Source: Nephromyces sp. MM_2019 (taxonomy: Eukaryota > Apicomplexa > Aconoidasida > Nephromycida). From it: 46,236 bases of DNA. Shown one piece after another: positions 11,129 to 21,094 of this stretch. Position numbers and translations under genes: made by a program. Location: assembly GCA_015657535.1 (NCBI GenBank), contig JADHZB010000917.1:10105-56340 (forward strand), written 5' to 3'. Positions within the stretch are counted from its first letter, which is position 1. Every line of letters starts with the position of its first letter. The notes beneath the pieces are model-generated. The model was not told where the DNA came from. It saw nothing but the letters and a program-made list of their open reading frames with translations, and ran no database searches.

Positions 11129-13047
11129 TTATGAGCTACACCTATGAAATGTATGGAATTTGTGGTTTAATTGATCGACCATGTGTATGTTGTAATTACT
11201 CCCTAAACCACCCCATGTGTAAGATTTTTCATATATAACTAAATTAACTCTAGAATGTAATAAGGCCATACTGCACATTACACACGGTTCATGGCTAAGA
11301 AATACTTCTGCACCTGTACAAAGGTATTGCTCTTCCAATGAGTGTGTGTGTGTAGTGTTATTGTGCAAACTTGGCTTAGCTGTAAAAAGAAGGTGTGTAA
11401 TTTTTAGGGTTAGATGTGTGTATGTATAGTACGATGATATATGTTAGACTAATGATACAAAGAACCTGAAATGCCTCATACATACGTATTACATGAACAC
11501 ACCCACACATACAACAACACCCACACCCTACACACACACTACACAAAACCTACAATTTTCTAGTTGTTGTGTTGAGAGTGTGTCGATAGCGACCATAGCG
11601 GCGTGTTTGAGTGGATGATGTTTTTTATTATCGCCAACGCTACACATAACTTTGTTGTTTAAAACAATTACACACCCTGAGCCGTGTGTACCCTCCTCTT
11701 TACCTACTGCATAAATATAGGTTGTGGTGTGTGTGTAGGGGGTGTGGGTGTGTGTAGGGCTTGTGTGGGTGTGTACGTGTGTGTAGGTTATGGGGGTGTA
11801 TGGGGTGTGGGTGAGTGAGTGTGTGTAGGGGGGATGTGCTGACTGTTTATGTTAGGTGTATGTGTGTGTGTGTGTGTGTACTATATGTGTGCTTTGTGTC
11901 TGTGTATGAGATTTTTCAAAAAAATTAGAGGATTTTATGTTAAATAAAGGTTACACTCGATATGTGTGTGAAGAATAGACTGTTTATTGTCATAACTGTG
12001 TGTGTGTATCTTGCTGATTCATTACACATTTCTAAGTATATAACTGTGTATATAACAGACCTTCAATTGCTCGGTCTAAATTCTTGTTTAATATAGCGGA
12101 CCTCTCCTCCCTATTTACATAAAGTATTTATAGGAAGTTGGATCTATGTTTAATGTTTATGTGTGTATGTTTTTATGTGTGTGTACATCTCTTGATCTAT
12201 GTATAGGTATGGCTGTGTATGTGTTATGATTTTTGGTTTTTGTGCGTATGCGTACGAGTGTGTATAGAAGTATTTATAAATATATGTAAATCTTACGTTA
12301 ATTTGAGTGGTGTCCAATTTGGTTTATTATATATTGTTGGCCAGTGTGTATTTGATATCCTATACTGTTCAAATGTGTAAGGCTGTTTGAGGTTAACTTG
12401 GGCCTTTTCTATAATTTTCTTTATCTGATGCTTTTCAAGGAATTCTACACACTCATTTGGTAAATCCTGCAATGTGTGTAAAACCAAATCATATCTCAAA
12501 GTATATGAAAATGAACATACACACACATGTGAATACAAGTTATATCATAATGGTAAAATTAAAATTGTGTGTTCCTACACACACACTGTCTATCTAGTAC
12601 TAGACACATATAACATCTCAAGCACACACACAGACCTCAAATTTACCCAATACATATGTAATACACACATGTGTTTATACGTGGCACAGTAAAGTCACAC
12701 ACATATCTGTATAGTATATTAAACATGACACACCACATACACACCTTCATACCCCTAAAGATATACCCACATGCATAAACTCTTAGCTCCCCCCCACTCC
12801 CACACACACCCCATACACACACACAGACCTCAGTTTTTCCGAGAAGTATATACACATAGTCTTCTATATGAGGATGTTTTTTACATCTTTTAAGGTGTTT
12901 AAACTGATTAGTTTGTCTGTGAAATTGTTTAAAGAGAGTTAAAAGTTGGCCACATATTTTATTGGGGATAGACAGTACGTACACATCTTGCAATATATTG
13001 GCTTGGTCGATGTTGTAACAAAATGGGAGTATCTCTCTAAGTGCCAT
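11129..13047 (-). CDS. ADAT3: tRNA-specific adenosine deaminase subunit 3 (ADAT3/TAD3)
   Basis: ADAT3/TAD3 is the non-catalytic partner of ADAT2/TAD2; the heterodimer converts wobble adenosine 34 to inosine in tRNAs. Five exons: 13047-12829, 12466-12297, 12110-12061, 11706-11554, 11379-11129 (stop TAA). Phases 0, 2, 1, 1 all agree, giving 280 residues (human 351, yeast 322). The N-terminal domain (residues 1-129) carries HLKRCKKHPHIEDYVYILLG and WPTIYNKP, as in TAD3. The deaminase domain has HPLKHAAMVAID, where the catalytic HAE is HAA (the loss of Glu typical of subunit 3), then YLCTGAEVFLSHEPCVMCSM with the zinc Cys pair, ALLHSR and LNHKF near the end. Zinc ligands are kept. Introns are 151-362 bp and full of CA/TG repeats. 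Two donors are GTCTGT. The identity is firm; exact intron edges are by eye. Confidence 0.85.
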
Positions 13048-13145
13048 AGTTGAGTAGCCTATGTGTTAAATTGTGTGTGTGTAGGTGTGTGTGTATGTGT
13101 ACTGTCATGAGTTCTAGTTCATGGATGTGCATTCGTAGTAGTGAG

Positions 13146-13147
13146 GT

Positions 13148-13217
<70 letters not shown>
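13146..13217. repeat. (GT)n microsatellite
   Basis: Over 70 bases of almost perfect GT dinucleotides with one interruption; the longest pure GT run in the window. Confidence 0.9.
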
Positions 13218-13219
<2 letters not shown>

Positions 13220-13572
13220 AGTGTATGTGATTATTGGATTGCGAGTGTGTAGGTATGTAGGAAAGTGAGTGTGTATAGATTTGTCTGTGTCTAGAGAAGT
13301 GTGTCTATATTAGGTTTGTCTGTGTGTAGGGAGGTGTGATTGTATATTAGGTTTGCCTGTGTGTGCATATAAGAGTGTGCGTGTATATGTGAGTGTGTCT
13401 GCCTAGATATATGATCACTGAATGTTTTTAGATTTATGGTCACAGTGTAGATATGGGTATATTGTTTGTGTGTAAGTTTATGTGTAAGTTTATGTGTGTT
13501 GTTATTGGAGATTGTTTGTGATAAGAGATTTAAATAGTTGTGTCTAAATGAAAGTTATATAAGGAATGCTTG

Positions 13573-13576
<4 letters not shown>

Positions 13577-13605
<29 letters not shown>

Positions 13606-13606
13606 A
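13577..13606. repeat. (AT)n microsatellite
   Basis: Uninterrupted TA dinucleotides. Similar tracts lie near 2648-2677, 15856-15885 and 17203-17236. Confidence 0.85.
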
Positions 13607-13966
13607 TGTGTGTTATGTGTATATGTTAACTATATAGGTAATTATTATGTATTAGCTACATAGGTCTTTGAGTAGTATATATACATATATGTCTATGTGA
13701 ATTATTAATATCTGTGTCTGTATATTTTGTGTCTATGTGTATGTGTGTGTGTGTGATATATATAGATATCTGTGTTGTGTCTGTGCATGAGTTAAATAAA
13801 CATGTGTGTCTGTTTACTGAACAGCTATGTGTGCGTATAATACGTAGCTTTGTGAGTGAATACTATGTAGTTATGTGAGTCTATACTATTTAATCATGTG
13901 TGTATACACAATGTAGCTACTGTGTGTATGCTATATAACTGTGTGTGTGCTATGCAATTGTGTGTG

Positions 13967-14443
13967 TTATGTGCTCAAGTAAGCTTGTAAAATTGTCGAG
14001 TGTTTGTTAGGGACTAATAAATTCAGCTCTATTACAAATTGCTTGTAAAAATCAAATAGGCACACACACACACACGCAACACACACTACACCCACACAAC
14101 ACACACACACATATATATACACCCAATACAACCTGATCTCCCCATCACCCCTCCATTTCACACATACACAAACACACCACACATACACACTCCACACACC
14201 CTCACAAACTACACACACATATACCACACATACTCACACACTCGCACACTACACACACTCGCACACTACACACACTCACACAGTACACACACACACACAC
14301 AAACCATACACACACACACACACCACATACATACAACACACACACACACACCACATACACCACACACATACAACACACACACACACACACACAACAACCT
14401 TCCCCCCTCCCCTCTCAAACCCTCTCTTATTCAATATCAAATA
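13967..14443 (-). CDS. Possible 3' exons of an unidentified gene
   Basis: Minus 14041-13967 reads QFVIELNLLVPNKHSTILQA and a few more residues to TAA. This is ordinary-looking protein in a region of repeats, preceded by a pyrimidine-rich ACAAG acceptor. A phase-0 candidate upstream exon is 14443-14399 (YLILNKRGFERGGGK, donor GTTGTT), separated by a CA-rich intron. No start codon or further exon was found before the RPS16 start. It may be the tail of a small gene sharing a promoter region with RPS16, a remnant, or chance. Confidence 0.25.
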
Positions 14444-14747
14444 CTAGATTAAAATAGAATATCCTATTCTATATTACACATACAGTAATAAATATATAAC
14501 AAGCTACACACACTCTTCTCTATAATATAAATTACACCCCTTTATTCTTCTTATTTCATCTCTGTTGTTTATTTGTTAATTTTTTTTTCTTCTCCATCAA
14601 CTTACTTACACACATCCTCCTCCTCCTATTCATATATTTTCATCAAATCACACACATTCATTACTTATTTAATTTCTTCTTTCGTCTGTTTATTTATATA
14701 TTATTTATTAACACAATTTTGAAGTTTTTATAAAAGCTTATTCGAAG

Positions 14748-15850
14748 ATGGAACAGCAAGCCCCTACACCGACTGAAACGAAGAAATTACCTCCAAACAA
14801 AGTTCAGACGTTTGGTAGAAAGGTGTGTGTATGTGTGTGTAGCGTATTTATGTATGTGTGTGTAGCGTATGTATGTATGTGTGTGTAGCGTATGTATGTA
14901 TGTGTGTGTAGCGTATGTATGTATGTGTGTGTAGCGTATGTATGTATGTGTGTGTAGCGTATGTATGTGTGTGTAGCGTATGTATCTGTATGTAGCGTAT
15001 GTATCTGTATGTAGCGTATGTATCTATATGTAGCGTATGTATCTGTATGTAGCGTATGTATCTGTATGTAGCGTGTGTATGTGTGTGTAGCGTATGTATG
15101 TGTGTGTAGCGTATGTATGTGTGTGTAGCGTATATATATGTATAGTCTGTGTATACGTGTATAGCGTGTGTATGTGTGTGTAGCGTGTGTATGTGTGTGT
15201 AGCGTGTGTATGTGTGTGTAGCATGTGTATAGTGTGTGTATGTGTTTGTAGCTTGTGTATAGTCTGTATATGTGTTAGTAGTGAGTGTAGTGAGTGTAAA
15301 TGTTTGCAGTGCGTTTGTGTAGTGTACTGTGTGTATTATTATTTAACAGAGGAGGCATTTATGCCACATCCTCTTTTTTAATTATGATGTATATATATAT
15401 ATATATGACATGTGTGTATACATACTGAACCCCATGTGTCGGTGTCTAACCTACATGTAAAATAACACTGTGTGTAAGCCATGATATATATGAAACTTCT
15501 GCTTCACTTACTCTATATATATGTATGTACAGAAAAATGCAGTAGCTGTAGCCCTTTGTTCAGCTGGTCAAGGTATGGTAAGGGTTAATGGTTTCCCCCT
15601 ACAACTCCTCCAACCAGAGGCTCTACGTGTAAAGGCCTTTGAGCCCATTTTATTATTAGGCTCTGATAAATTTGCAGAGGTAGATATGCGTGTAAAAGTG
15701 AGGGGAGGTGGTTACACATCACAAGTCTATGCTATTCGTCAAGCCATTGCAAAGGGTATTGTCTCATACTATCAAAAATGTAAGTTTAAATAAGGGTAAA
15801 CACACACACTTTTTTTTATTTTGTTTTAATTAACCTTGTTTATGTAAATA

Positions 15851-15889
<39 letters not shown>

Positions 15890-16316
15890 TTGACACATAT
15901 TTTCTTATTTTTACAACTTCTTGTTGCACACATTCATATACCTCTACACATATCAAATCAATGTTGATTGTAGATAACTTATTTATTATACATACACACA
16001 AAATATGTACACATATAACACTCTATTTTCATATAACACATCCATATATACATCACAACCTATGCATGTGTGTACTTGGGAATAATATACTTCTTTGTGT
16101 GTATAGTTGGATTATACTCATATATATGTATAATTGAATTAAGTAAATATATCTGTATGTGTGTGTATAGATAAAGATGAAGAATCGAAAATGCAACTTA
16201 AAGAGGCTCTTATTGCATATGACCGTTCGTTGGTTGTTGCTGACCCCAGACGATGTGAGCCAAAAAAATTCGGTGGAAAAGGTGCACGCTCACGATATCA
16301 AAAATCATATCGTTAG
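14748..16316 (+). CDS. RPS16: 40S ribosomal protein S16 (uS9)
   Basis: Cytosolic small-subunit protein uS9, whose C-terminal tail reaches the P-site tRNA in the decoding region. Three exons: 14748-14822, 15533-15779, 16171-16316 (stop TAG), phases 0 and 1, 155 residues (human 146). Diagnostic stretches are [15 protein letters not shown] across the first junction, the central [18 protein letters not shown], and the C-terminal [20 protein letters not shown] ending in YQKSYR. The N-terminal tail ([18 protein letters not shown]) is a little longer than usual. Intron 1 is 710 bp, dominated by a TG minisatellite plus a 180-bp non-repetitive end; intron 2 is 391 bp. The gene is convergent with TAF7. 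The identity is certain. Confidence 0.96.
14823..15255. repeat. TG minisatellite in RPS16 intron 1
   Basis: More than 15 tandem units ending in tagcg, first 21 bp (gtgtgtagcgtatgtatgtat), then shorter 17-19 bp variants with tgtatgtagcgtatgtatc. It begins exactly at the splice donor, so the donor GTGTGT is part of the repeat. Confidence 0.85.
15351..15377 (+). other. Hairpin in RPS16 intron 1
   Basis: The top strand has gaggaggcatttatgccaca followed by tcctc. The arms GAGGA/TCCTC and GGCAT/ATGCC can pair around a tiny loop, with a three-base bulge, and a T-run follows. It lies in the only non-repetitive part of the intron. It could be an intron-encoded small RNA element or a chance hairpin. 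Confidence 0.3.
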
Positions 16317-16877
16317 ATATGTATATATATATATTTATATATATATACACACATTGAGTGTGTGTATATCTCAGACATAAGTATATATTTCAAATGTGTG
16401 GATTTATAAAGTTTATTTGAAGAAATACACACATCTTCATAATTTGAACGTATTTCAACAAACTATTTTTATAACACACAACTCTCCTATTTAATTATTT
16501 GAAACTTATAATTTGATGTTGATGCTGTTATTTTATTATTTTTTTTAAAAATATATATTTATAAAATGTATACTTAGTATCTTATAGTTAAAAATATAAT
16601 TTACTATGTGTATGTATCAAAATATATTGTATCAATTGTGTTAGATATACGTAGTGATTATGAGGTGTGTGTAATATAAGAGTCCTATGCGTGTATCATA
16701 CATAAGAAAATGAAATAAGTTGAATTTAAAATGTGCTCTTCTACTAAAAAAAAAAACATTCTGAACACACACATAGGTCTATATATAAAATAGTGTTTGT
16801 TCTTGGAAATTTAAAGGGTTATCATTGATTCTCTTACCCAAATAGAAACATACACACATTTATATATATATATATAG
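16317..16877. other. Short spacer between RPS16 and TAF7 3' ends
   Basis: AT-rich convergent spacer. It should hold the polyadenylation regions of both genes. An A-tract lies near 16747-16758. No gene is seen. Confidence 0.5.
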
Positions 16878-17200
16878 TTATACTTCATAATGTGTGTCTT
16901 GAAAATCAGTGTGTTGGGTGGCTCTTTCTCTAGCCTTTAATAAGTTCATTTTTTGTTGTTTTTCAAGCCTTTTCTTTTCTTTTAATAACTTCTTTTCTTG
17001 TTTTGTTAGTAATTTAACAGAGGGGTCTTGTTTATACTTTTGATACACACCACTGTGTGTATTATTTTCATGTGTATTCACATTATTCCCCTTGGGTGAG
17101 TTTGGATAAGTGGGGGTTGAACTCATAACGGGTTGTCTCCGAGGTCGGCCAATACGGGCTGACCCAGGTGGACGTACAGAGTCTTGCGGTGCTAAATATT

Positions 17201-17240
<40 letters not shown>

Positions 17241-20200
17241 TTATGTGGATATTTCCTATGTGTATTGTTTGTTAGGTGTGTGTGTAACGAATCTCTAAGG
17301 CGGGTGTATATATAAATATATATATATATATCGCGTGTGTGTGTATGTAGTAGTGTGTATGTAATAGTGTGTATGTAGTAGTGTGTATGTAATAGTGTGT
17401 ATATATATAGCTTATATACATGTGTATGTGTGTGTATATAGCATATATACATGTGTATGTGTGTGTATATATATAGCATATATACATGTGTATGTGTGTG
17501 TATATAGCATATATACATGTGTATGTGTGTGTATAGATATAGCATATATACATGTGTATGTGTGTGTATAGATATAGCATATATACATGTGTATGTGTGT
17601 GTATAGATATAGCATATATACATATGTATGTGTGTGTATAGATATAGTTTATATACATGTGTATGTATGTGTATAGATATAGTTTATATACATGTGTATG
17701 TGTGTGTATAGATATAGTTTATATACATGTGTATGTGTGTATATATATATAATTTATATACATATGTATGTATTTATATATATATATATAGTATGTGTAT
17801 TTCGGTGTTTGAAAGGGATCGAATTAAAGCACCCAAAATTGAATATTTAATTAGCAAAATAGATGTATAATAGATATGATCAAACTCACTCCAAGGTGTG
17901 TGTGGTAATCCGAAGAATTCATCGCTTGCATCAGATGCACACCCAGTTTCCAGAAATTCTTGTAAATCGTCATTGGTTGTGATTACACGTTCATTTGACT
18001 CTCCAAGTTGAAATTTATCAGAATTTTCTACCATATCAAATTCTGTGTGTGCAAGATATTCATAAGAGTCTCTTGATAGGCCATTGAGTAGCTGAATAAT
18101 ATTTGTATAGGTAATTTATTGTTTATTGGGTGGTTATAATGTTATACATGAAATTTGGGTAATTTAATCAAGCGTTTGTTTATAAAAAACTATATCACAA
18201 ATACCCTCTAAATGCCAATGGTTTTAAACTAAATATAATGATAGGCACACTTCATATACTCCTATAAAGTTATCACCCCTACACACATCCCAAAATTTAC
18301 AAAACCCCTACACACATCTCTACTATTACAACACCCCTGCAAACATCTCTACTATACATACACATTGATGTGTGTATAAACAATAAGGGTATAATTGAGT
18401 GTGTATTTACCTCAATAACTTCTAATTCTGCATTTCTAATTTGTTGTTTATCAAACACATTGAAATTTTTAAATTTTCTTCGACGAATATTTTTTGTGGG
18501 GGGCGTTATGCCACTCTTCCATTCCCAATTATAAATCTCCTCTAATATTTGTAAATTCAATGCTTCAGGTGAGTTTGGTGAATAAACCATTAAAATTTGT
18601 GATATATCCGCTGTACACACACACACAGGAAGAGTGGGAATATGTGTGTGTGTGTGTGTGTGTGAATTCGGGTGTACTAGTGGGTGTGTTTGTATAAATT
18701 TTGATAGGAAATAAATCAAGGTATATACAGTGTGAATTTTGTGTTTGTGTGTATCCCTGCGTGTGTATAAAAACAGATACAAAAATAAAAGTAATACCAG
18801 ATTTAAACATCAAGTCGCCATCTAGAGTTTTATAGCTTTCGACAAGGTTAGGGAGTTCCAATAGGATACCTTCTAATTGTTCTTCTATACCATCTACCTG
18901 AGCGATGTGTGTAAGTAAATATTGTGGGTGGAATGAACAGGGGAATCAGTGTAAGCGTAAAGGGTCGATAAAGTAAACAGAACTTGTAAATGCGCATTTA
19001 AAGAGTCTGTATGTAAAGTCTATGTAAAGTATGTGTGTGTAAAGTATGTGTGTGTAAAGTATGTGTATGTAAAGTGTGGATGAGAAGAACAGAAAGATAA
19101 GTGTAAGTATGGAAAATGTATGAAATAAACAGAGATCTGTATGTGTGTTTAAAAATCTGAGTAAGATCAAAACTAAAATTTTATCAAAAAATAAAAGGTG
19201 TGTAATAAGTGCAATCCAACAACATTTAATTATTATTCTTAATTTTAAGGGATTGAGTATAATTGATTGGTAGATTGAATATTTTATATCATAATTAAAA
19301 TTGATATATTCATAGTAAAAGAAAATAATATTCATATATAATATTCAGGGAACTCCTCATTAGAGTAAATATATGTATCATGTATGTTAATTCTAATAAG
19401 ATTAGATGTGTGTGTGTTAATTCTAATAAGATTAGAGGTATGTGTACTAATTCTAATATGATTAGATGTGTGTTAACTCTAATAAGGTTAGATGTGCTTG
19501 TACTAGTTCTAATGTGATTAGATGTGTATGTGCTAATTCTAATATGATTAGATATGTGTGTGCTAAGTCTAATAAGATTAGATCTATGTATAATATAACC
19601 TTTATTTCAAAAAATCGATAATCATAAAGATCAGTGGAGGTGATTGTTAGTCCAAGTGGTAATTTCTTCTCTAGTCTATTTCTTAGGAGTTCGGCCACAT
19701 GGAATGGAAATCTTATAATGCACTGAGCATCCATATTGGGGTAATCCTTTGTGTTATAGTCAACTAATTCATTAGCAGGAAACAAGCCCTTACTCAAGTC
19801 TGCTCTCCTATTTGAAATTAGGTAAAAGGGTGTAATTTGTGTGTGTATATCAGAACGTTAGTGTACGAGTGATAGATCAATTTACGAGATATGATGGTTA
19901 TAAGTATTAAATAGAGTGAGTGGATTTTGAGGTAAATTGATCGGTTTATGTATATTAAGGAAGTTAAGTTGATTGAGCGGAATATTTTTCAAATTCTGAT
20001 TATTGAAGTTTTTTTGTGTGTGTAGGTAGAAATGTATGTATAAGTAGAAATGTATGTGCACGTGGTGAAATGTATGTGCAGTAAAACATATGTACATCTA
20101 GAAATATATGTGTATGTAGAAATGCATGTATGTGAAAAAAATATGTGAGTGTGGGAATGTACGAGTATGTGAGGATATGTTTATGTATGTAGAAATATAT

Positions 20201-21094
20201 ATATAAGTTAGCTTAAAAAATTCATTATTTGAGTAGTTATTAATACTATAGGAATAATTAAAAGACTCATAAGTTATTCCTTTAAGCTACTTTTGTTCAG
20301 TTGAATTAGGGCTTGGGGTTATTGGATATTGAGATTGGTTGTTAAATTTGTTTGTGACTGTTTTCTTCATAGTATGCATAAGCCTATGTGAAGAGGAGAG
20401 ATTGACATGTAGTTTGGAGCTGGGATTCTGTTGGTATAAGTTGTGATTTGTAAAGGTATGATTTTGGTTCTGAGTTCCATGGCCTAGTTTGGTAGAAATT
20501 TAATGGTTTATGCGGATATGGAATGTCGATGATTCAAATTATGTGTATTTCTCGTAAGATATGAATATACTAAAATCAAGATATCGTCTTGGTAATTTTA
20601 GTTATTTCAAACTTATTAAGGTAAATTGATAGTTTTACATAAATTATTTGAGTAACTTAGAGTATCATTTATATGAACTATGATAAATTAACACTAAATA
20701 AGCGTGAATAATTCGAGTTTTGGATATTTCTCAAGAAATCAATTGGTATAAATAGATGGAGGTTGAATAGCTAGATCTAAGGAGAAAGTAGTTTCAATCA
20801 GGAGCTGAGCTTGTTATAAGCAGATGGACTTATGAATTTAAGGCTTATACACCTATACTAAAGGGTTAATACAAAATCGATCAAAAGTCTACATAAATCA
20901 TTAGAATTGAAGTGATTGTAAAATAGTATTCTGGAACTTGTCTAACCTCTTGGTGGCTCCCACAAATCTATTCCATGTGATTTTTTCTTATATTTCAATA
21001 ACTTTTTATTCTTTTTAGGGTCATAAGCATTAGGAGGGGCAGGCACCGGTGCAGAGAAGCGGAGTGAAAAAGGTGTAGGTGGACTTTCAGACAT
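16878..21094 (-). CDS. TAF7: Transcription initiation factor TFIID subunit 7 (TAF7)
   Basis: TAF7 binds TAF1 in TFIID and restrains its activity until the preinitiation complex is ready. Six exons: 21094-20947, 19799-19600, 18897-18798, 18610-18411, 18091-17833, 17191-16878 (stop TAA). Phases 1, 0, 1, 0, 1 all agree, giving 406 residues. The TAFII55 N-terminal domain (about residues 65-185) shows AQCIIRFPFHVAELLRNRL, LPNLVESYKTLDGDLMFKS, ADISQILMV and the signature GITPPTKNIRRRKFKNF. An acidic segment follows (about 205-255), then a Pro/Arg stretch (RIGRPRRQP) and a Lys-rich coiled coil (KEKKRLEKQQKMNLLKAR). The domain exons are secure. Exon 1 (MSESPPTPFSLRFSAP...) joins in phase but has no recognised similarity, so it is less sure. 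Introns of 160-1147 bp hold three kinds of tandem repeat. Confidence 0.88.
17203..17237. repeat. (AT)n microsatellite in TAF7 intron 5
   Basis: About 17 AT dinucleotides starting 12 bases upstream of the exon 6 acceptor, where a polypyrimidine tract would normally sit. Confidence 0.85.
17400..17775. repeat. 35-bp minisatellite in TAF7 intron 5
   Basis: About ten tandem units of around 35 bp, core catatatacatgtgtatgtg followed by tgtgtatagatatag, varying by a few bases. The open frames of both strands across it (IYTHTYTCIYA-type) are repeat artefacts. Confidence 0.9.
19020..19078. repeat. Short TG repeat in TAF7 intron 2
   Basis: Four or five units of about 16 bp, gtaaagtatgtgtgt, in tandem. 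Confidence 0.7.
19386..19590. repeat. Array of palindromic elements in TAF7 intron 2
   Basis: Seven copies, spaced about 26-31 bp, of a 15-base element tctaataagattaga. Its arms TCTAAT and ATTAGA are exact inverted repeats around a three-base centre. Copies are separated by TGTG-rich linkers. Some copies vary at the centre (atg, gtg), and one has an arm mismatch (aaggttaga). Confidence 0.8.

Larger units (their letters stand above)
13048..14747. other. TG block, CA block and the RPS16 upstream region
   Basis: TG-rich at 13.06-13.98 kb with a long (GT)n and an (AT)n tract, CA-rich at 14.05-14.4 kb, then about 340 bases of AT-rich, CT-containing sequence leading to the RPS16 start. One orphan terminal exon on the minus strand is listed separately. 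Confidence 0.5.

Noticed and set aside
10996..11238. Plus-strand frame over the ADAT3 3' end
   Set aside because: TG minisatellite translation followed by antisense of ADAT3 exon 5.
12474..12692. Plus-strand frame of 72 residues with ENEHTHTCEYKLYHNGKI
   Set aside because: It lies inside ADAT3 intron 1 in antisense and has no splice partners; kept only as a curiosity.
14202..15381. Several frames of Cys-Val or His-Thr-Tyr runs on both strands
   Set aside because: All are repeat translations around RPS16.
17192..17658. Overlapping IYTHTHVYMLY-type frames on both strands
   Set aside because: They translate the 35-bp minisatellite in TAF7 intron 5.
19800..21094. Assembly chimera at about 20.2 kb
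   Set aside because: TAF7 exons on both sides join in phase. This is not proof, since exon 1 has no recognised similarity, so the question is kept as a finding.
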